Assembly (NCBI GenBank): GCA_947506075.1
Contig: CANNNN010000084.1
Location: 1 to 9,203, forward strand
DNA: 9,203 bases
Direction of reading: 5' to 3'
Source: Methylococcaceae bacterium
GTDB lineage: Bacteria > Pseudomonadota > Gammaproteobacteria > Methylococcales > Methylomonadaceae
The notes under the pieces: generated by a model
What the model saw: the letters and a program-made list of their open reading frames with translations, nothing else
Database searches by the model: none
Told to the model about the DNA's origin: nothing
Translations under genes and position numbers: made by a program
Shown: piece after piece, positions 5,611 through 9,203 of the stretch
Position numbering within the stretch: the first letter of the stretch is position 1
How the letters are laid out: every line of letters begins with the position of its first letter

Positions 5611-7213
5611 TTCATTTCAGCCAGGAACAATACACATCTACAAAGTGCCTTTTGTTGATCAAAAGGGAGCGAAGATTCGCCCTGTACTTATTACCTCCTT
5701 GCCCAATAGCAAAGGCGATGTAATGGGAATACCAGGTAGCACAAAAACCACTCAATGGAATGAAGAAAATCAGTTAATTCTTAATCCAGATGATCTGCTA
5801 ATCGGCAAACTGGACAAGCCAACTGTATTCCCAGTCAGCAAACAGATGGTTTTTTCGCCACGTTTTTTTTGTGGCGAAGTCGGTGCAGTTAGTAACAAGA
5901 CATTGGAAAAATTGATGCGCTTGGTTATAAGCCATCAAATCGAACAATTCCAAGTGTCGGTGAACCAGCCACAAACATTTGCACAGGGTGTTACCGTCAT
6001 TCCCCCTTCTGGCAAGGTCATCGGCGTAGAAGAGCGCCAACTTATGGTCGAAGCTTCGCTAGACGGCTGGCTTACTACCGGACGCTTCAACGCCGAATTC
6101 GAAAAAAAGCTTGCCACTTTTATCGGTGTAAAGCATCTGATCACCGTCAACTCGGGTTCTTCAGCCAACCTGGTCGCATTCAGCACATTGACGTCTCCCA
6201 AACTGGGCGACCGGGCCATCAAGCCGGGCGATGAAGTCATCGGTGTGGCCGCAGGCTTCCCTACTACGGTTAATCCCATTCTTCAGTTTGGCGCAGTGCC
6301 GGTGTTTGTAGATGTGGATCCTAGAACACACAATATCGACGCCAGCAAGATAGAAGCGGCGATCACCCCAAAAACTAAAGCCATCATGCTGGCGCATTCA
6401 CTGGGCAACCCGTTCAACCTGGATGTGGTTATGGCCCTGTGCGAAAAGTATAATCTCTGGTTGGTCGAAGACTGCTGTGATGCGTTGGGTACCACTTATC
6501 GCGGCAAGATGGTCGGCACCTTTGGCGACATAGGCACTTTAAGTTTTTACCCGGCTCACCATATTACTATGGGTGAGGGCGGTGCGGTATTTACCAATCA
6601 CAAGAACCTCAAAAAAATCGCCGAGAGCTTCCGCGACTGGGGCCGGGACTGTTTTTGCCCGCCCGGCAAAGACAACTCCTGCGGCAAACGCTTTTGCTGG
6701 AAGCTGGGCGAACTGCCCAAAGGTTACGACCACAAGTACACCTACAGTCACCTGGGCTACAATTTAAAAATTACCGACATGCAGGCTGCCTGTGGCGTAG
6801 CTCAGCTAGATAAGGCGCCACAGTTTATTCAGGCCCGCAAGGACAACTTTGCATTTCTAAAAAATCGTCTAAAGAGTTGTGAAGAATTTTTAACACTGCC
6901 CGAAGCGACCGAACATTCAGACCCTTCCTGGTTCGGTTTTCCGATTACGGTAAAAGAAAACAGCCCTGTTACTCGACTGGATTTGCTGACTTATTTGGAT
7001 CAGCACAAAATTGGCTCGCGGCTGCTGTTTGCCGGCAACCTGACCCGTCAGCCGTACATGATCGGAACCAACTATCGTGTCAGTGGCGATCTGACCAATA
7101 CTGATAATGTAATGAATAACACGTTCTGGATAGGTGTGCAACCGGCGTTAACCCAGGAGATGCTGGAGTTTGCGGCCAGCAAGATCGAGAGCTATCTGGG
7201 CATCAATTCCTGA
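5597..7213 (+). CDS. rfbH: PemK/MazF-like toxin domain fused to RfbH (CDP-4-keto-6-deoxyglucose 3-dehydrase, E1)
   Basis: A 538-residue fusion. Residues 1 to about 117 resemble a PemK/MazF toxin: GTIHIYKVPF, then AKIRPVLITSLPN with R28, GIPGST with S48/T49 and CGEVGAV. Residues about 128-538 are RfbH/DdhC, the PMP- and iron-sulfur-dependent dehydrase that removes the C3 hydroxyl of CDP-4-keto-6-deoxyglucose. PPSGKVIG, ASLDGWLTTGRFNAEFEKKL and SGSSANL are clear. The usual PLP lysine is replaced by H321 in PAHHITMGEGG. The cluster ligands are C294, C352, C354 and C362, giving exactly C-X57-C-X-C-X7-C as in Yersinia E1. Offset 101 maps these onto E1 H220/C193, and the C-terminus ends at the matching place (437+101=538). 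I chose ATG 5597 because it gives the toxin-like N-terminus; ATG 5558 lies inside the antitoxin gene. The MazF assignment is less certain than RfbH. Confidence 0.9.
   Translation: MSEVNSFQPGTIHIYKVPFVDQKGAKIRPVLITSLPNSKGDVMGIPGSTKTTQWNEENQLILNPDDLLIGKLDKPTVFPVSKQMVFSPRFFCGEVGAVSNKTLEKLMRLVISHQIEQFQVSVNQPQTFAQGVTVIPPSGKVIGVEERQLMVEASLDGWLTTGRFNAEFEKKLATFIGVKHLITVNSGSSANLVAFSTLTSPKLGDRAIKPGDEVIGVAAGFPTTVNPILQFGAVPVFVDVDPRTHNIDASKIEAAITPKTKAIMLAHSLGNPFNLDVVMALCEKYNLWLVEDCCDALGTTYRGKMVGTFGDIGTLSFYPAHHITMGEGGAVFTNHKNLKKIAESFRDWGRDCFCPPGKDNSCGKRFCWKLGELPKGYDHKYTYSHLGYNLKITDMQAACGVAQLDKAPQFIQARKDNFAFLKNRLKSCEEFLTLPEATEHSDPSWFGFPITVKENSPVTRLDLLTYLDQHKIGSRLLFAGNLTRQPYMIGTNYRVSGDLTNTDNVMNNTFWIGVQPALTQEMLEFAASKIESYLGINS
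5854..5878 (+). repeat. Hairpin with T8 loop inside the MazF-like coding region
   Basis: TTCGCCAC (5854-5861) and GTGGCGAA (5871-5878) are perfect inverted arms around a loop of G plus eight T (5863-5870). The sequence encodes RFF in SPRFFCGEV, so it is in frame and coding. A run of eight T is slippage-prone; a one-base change would separate the toxin domain from RfbH. Confidence 0.6.
5905..5917 (+). promoter_or_regulatory. Possible internal translation start for stand-alone RfbH
   Basis: An in-frame ATG at 5915 (M107 of the fusion) follows GGAAAA at 5905-5910 with suitable spacing. Starting here would give 432 residues, very near the 437 of Yersinia E1, and would retain the whole RfbH catalytic part without the toxin-like domain. 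The ribosome site is modest and the use of this start is inference. Confidence 0.35.
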
Positions 7214-7225
7214 ACGGTGCTGGCA

Positions 7226-8047
7226 ATGACTCCCCTGAGTAAACACTTTGATCCTAAAATACTACGCAAAACCGTGTTGGATATGGCTTATGCGGGTTCC
7301 ACTGTTCATATCGGCTGTGCATTCTCGATTATCGAACTGCTGGCCGTGTTGTACCGAAATCATTTGCGCTATCCGGGTAACGATCCGCTTGCTGTTGATC
7401 GTGATTACTTCGTGCTCAGCAAAGGCCATGGTGTGATGGCGCAATATGCCTGCCTGCGCGAAATGGGTTGGCTTAAAGATGAAGCGTTCTCGGCTTATTT
7501 TGCCGATGGCAGCGATTTAAAAGGCTTATCTGATTCGCGAGTCTCTGGTCTGGAAGTGACTTCCGGTTCCTTGGGGCATGGCTTTTCGGTAGGTGTCGGC
7601 ATGGCGATGGGTGCAAAGCTACGTGGCACTGATCAAAAAACCTATGCCTTAGTCGGCGACGGGGAAATCAATGAAGGCCCAATTTGGGAGGGTGCTCTTT
7701 TTGCCTCACACCATCAGCTTAAAAACTTCATGGTAATTGTTGACGAAAATGGCTTTCAGGCTATGGGTAGCACTGAAGAGGTTCTTAAACTGGGCTCTAT
7801 ACAGGCTAAATTTGAAAGCTTTGGTTTTGAAGCACTAACCCTTAATGGCCATGATGAAGCTGCAATTGACGGCGCTATCACACAGCTCTGGGCAAGTAAC
7901 TCAAAGTCACCGAAAGCACTGATCGCCCAAACCGTCAAAGGCAAAGGTGTGCCCTTTATGGAAAACAACAATATCTGGCATTACACGCGGCTTGATTCCG
8001 AAACTTACGCGCAAGCCTTGGCGGTCGTTGCCGGATGTGTGCAATGA
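7226..8047 (+). CDS. Split transketolase, N-terminal (thiamine diphosphate PP-domain) subunit
   Basis: A 273-residue protein covering the pyrophosphate-binding half of transketolase. The thiamine-diphosphate motif is GDGEINEG at 144-151 with the partner Asn at N175 (VDENGFQ). Other family marks are STVHIGCAFSIIELL at 25-39, KGHG at 66-69 and GSLGHG at 114-119. With the next gene it forms a two-subunit enzyme moving two-carbon ketol units. I chose ATG 7226; an in-frame GTG at 7217 is possible. It begins 12 bases after rfbH and its TGA overlaps the next ATG (ATGA). Position in a deoxysugar operon suggests a sugar-branching or precursor role rather than central metabolism; this is inference. Confidence 0.9.
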   Translation: MTPLSKHFDPKILRKTVLDMAYAGSTVHIGCAFSIIELLAVLYRNHLRYPGNDPLAVDRDYFVLSKGHGVMAQYACLREMGWLKDEAFSAYFADGSDLKGLSDSRVSGLEVTSGSLGHGFSVGVGMAMGAKLRGTDQKTYALVGDGEINEGPIWEGALFASHHQLKNFMVIVDENGFQAMGSTEEVLKLGSIQAKFESFGFEALTLNGHDEAAIDGAITQLWASNSKSPKALIAQTVKGKGVPFMENNNIWHYTRLDSETYAQALAVVAGCVQ

Positions 8048-8961
8048 GAGCTGCTTTTTCAGAAGCGCTGGTTCGCCTTGCCAAGGCCGATCCTACTGTT
8101 TTGCTGCTGACGGGTGATCATGGTTACGCCCTGTTTGATGATTTCCGCAGAGAATGCCCTGCACAATACATCAATGCAGGTATAGCCGAGCAGAACATGG
8201 TGGGAATGGCGGCGGGTCTGGCGCGGTCTGGCTTCAGACCTTTCGTCTATGGCTTGGCGGCATTCATCCCCGTGCGAGTTGTCGAACAGATAAAACTGGA
8301 TGTCGCTCATGACCGGTTACCGGTTATTTTTATTGGTGATGGCGCTGGGTTTGTCTATAGCCACCTTGGTACCAGCCATCAATCGACCGAAGATATTGCC
8401 TGCACTCGAGCAATACCCAATTTATCGGTCTATTCTCCGGCAGACCGGTTTGAAGTGACTGCGTGTATGGAAATGGCCTATCACTCGAAATCTCCCGTTT
8501 ATTTGCGCATGGGGAAATCCGATCGTGGAGATGTGCATGTTGCCGTAGCGCAAGCAAGCGTGGGCAGCTTGTTGCAGGCTAAGCCAGGAAAATCTGACGA
8601 TATCGCCTTCATTGCTACCGGAGCCTTGGTGCGTACTACCCTTGATATTGCCGCAGACTCTTATCCCGACGTTAGCGTTTGGAGTGCTCCTTTCATCAAG
8701 CCGCTGGATAATGAGCAAGTGACGGCTATCTGTAAACAGCATCGGATCATTGTTGTGCTTGAAGAACATTCCGTATTGGGTGGCCTGGGTTCTGCGATTG
8801 CTGAAATTGCGTCTGAATTTGCGCCAGTACGCATCTTGCGAATTGGTGTTAATGATCGCTACTCCGAGCACTGTGGCACCTACGAATATTTACTGAAAGA
8901 GCACGGCTTGGACCGCTTGACCATTGAGCTGAGAGTTCATGACTTCCTCACCGCGAATTAA
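8044..8961 (+). CDS. Split transketolase, C-terminal (Pyr and C-terminal domain) subunit
   Basis: A 305-residue protein holding the pyrimidine-binding and C-terminal domains of transketolase. The glutamate that activates thiamine diphosphate is E49 in NAGIAEQNMVGMAAGLA. HLGTSHQSTEDIA and PVYLRMGKSD are typical of the family, and the C-terminal domain starts around IAFIATGALV. It pairs with the preceding gene to make the active site at the subunit interface. ATG 8044 overlaps the upstream stop (ATGA) and fits the family N-terminus; ATG 8035 would add three residues. Together the two subunits equal a normal transketolase only slightly shortened. Confidence 0.92.
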   Translation: MRAAFSEALVRLAKADPTVLLLTGDHGYALFDDFRRECPAQYINAGIAEQNMVGMAAGLARSGFRPFVYGLAAFIPVRVVEQIKLDVAHDRLPVIFIGDGAGFVYSHLGTSHQSTEDIACTRAIPNLSVYSPADRFEVTACMEMAYHSKSPVYLRMGKSDRGDVHVAVAQASVGSLLQAKPGKSDDIAFIATGALVRTTLDIAADSYPDVSVWSAPFIKPLDNEQVTAICKQHRIIVVLEEHSVLGGLGSAIAEIASEFAPVRILRIGVNDRYSEHCGTYEYLLKEHGLDRLTIELRVHDFLTAN

Positions 8962-9203
8962 GCCATTCGTTATGCCAATACACCCTTTAAGCTCAGTCTC
9001 TGACGCAGACGATTATTTCCTTAACTTAATTCAACAGGGGGAGAGCGCTCGGGTCGAATTTAAAACTAGCTTTCAAAAAGAGCTTATTGAAACGCTGGTT
9101 GCTTTCGCCAATTCCAAAGGTGGCGTGGTGTTGGTCGGGGTAAGCGATGCAGGTCAAATCACGGGTGTTGATATTAAAGCGGAAACTCTGCAAGGTTGGG
9201 TGA
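8939..9203 (+). CDS. AlbA_2 (Schlafen-like) domain protein, 3' end beyond the window
   Basis: An open frame runs to the window edge with no stop. From ATG 8972 it begins MPIHPLSSVSDADDYFLNLI and continues with a hallmark AlbA_2 sequence: GESARVEFKTSF, then LVAFANSKGGVVLVGVSDAG and ITGVD. The domain is found in Schlafen-like and putative ATP-binding DNA/RNA-binding proteins, some linked to regulation or defence. ATG 8939 in the same frame overlaps the transketolase C-subunit gene by 23 bases and would add 11 residues; the family pattern cannot decide between them. Being closely spaced it may be co-transcribed, but a role in the sugar pathway is not evident. Confidence 0.8.
   Translation, partial: MTSSPRIKPFVMPIHPLSSVSDADDYFLNLIQQGESARVEFKTSFQKELIETLVAFANSKGGVVLVGVSDAGQITGVDIKAETLQGWV

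Noticed and set aside
8422..8871. 149-codon minus-strand open frame opposite the transketolase C-subunit
   Set aside because: It is antisense to a well-conserved gene and has low-complexity, non-family sequence.
1..9203. CRISPR array, tRNA/rRNA genes, insertion-sequence ends
   Set aside because: No spaced direct repeats, no cloverleaf-like tRNA, no rRNA sequence and no transposase were seen on either strand.

Overview
The window looks like a gammaproteobacterial chromosome of moderate G+C content. The argS-SPOR gene pair on the minus strand, followed at the left edge by a leftward Shine-Dalgarno-like sequence, fits the argS-ftsN-like-hslV order of many gammaproteobacteria. A Methylococcales-type methanotroph is a reasonable guess, but no gene here proves it.

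Left part (1-2525, minus strand): a housekeeping block. argS (arginyl-tRNA synthetase) and a membrane-anchored SPOR-domain protein overlap by one base (TAATG). Downstream of the SPOR gene lies a perfect nested inverted repeat of REPIN type (83-126), then the probable start region of the next leftward gene. Middle (2526-3197): about 670 bases without an intact gene. It holds a direct repeat near the argS start, a strong rightward terminator, and coding-like fragments broken by stops; the last fragment ends in an ATGA overlap with rfbF.

Right part (3198-9203, plus strand): a tightly packed nucleotide-sugar operon. rfbF (glucose-1-phosphate cytidylyltransferase), rfbG (CDP-glucose 4,6-dehydratase) and rfbH (CDP-4-keto-6-deoxyglucose 3-dehydrase, E1) make the CDP-3,6-dideoxyhexose precursor used in O-antigens. 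Two small antitoxin-like genes sit between rfbG and rfbH, and RfbH carries an in-frame N-terminal PemK/MazF-like toxin domain. A split transketolase pair follows, which I infer may act on the keto-deoxysugar or supply a two-carbon branch. The window ends inside a gene for an AlbA_2 (Schlafen-like) domain protein.

The most unusual element is the antitoxin / MazF-RfbH fusion: a toxin-antitoxin-like module fused into a surface-sugar enzyme. The fusion has an internal in-frame ATG that could also release a near-canonical RfbH of 432 residues. No E3 reductase (rfbI/ddhD) and no final 4-ketoreductase or epimerase is seen in the window.
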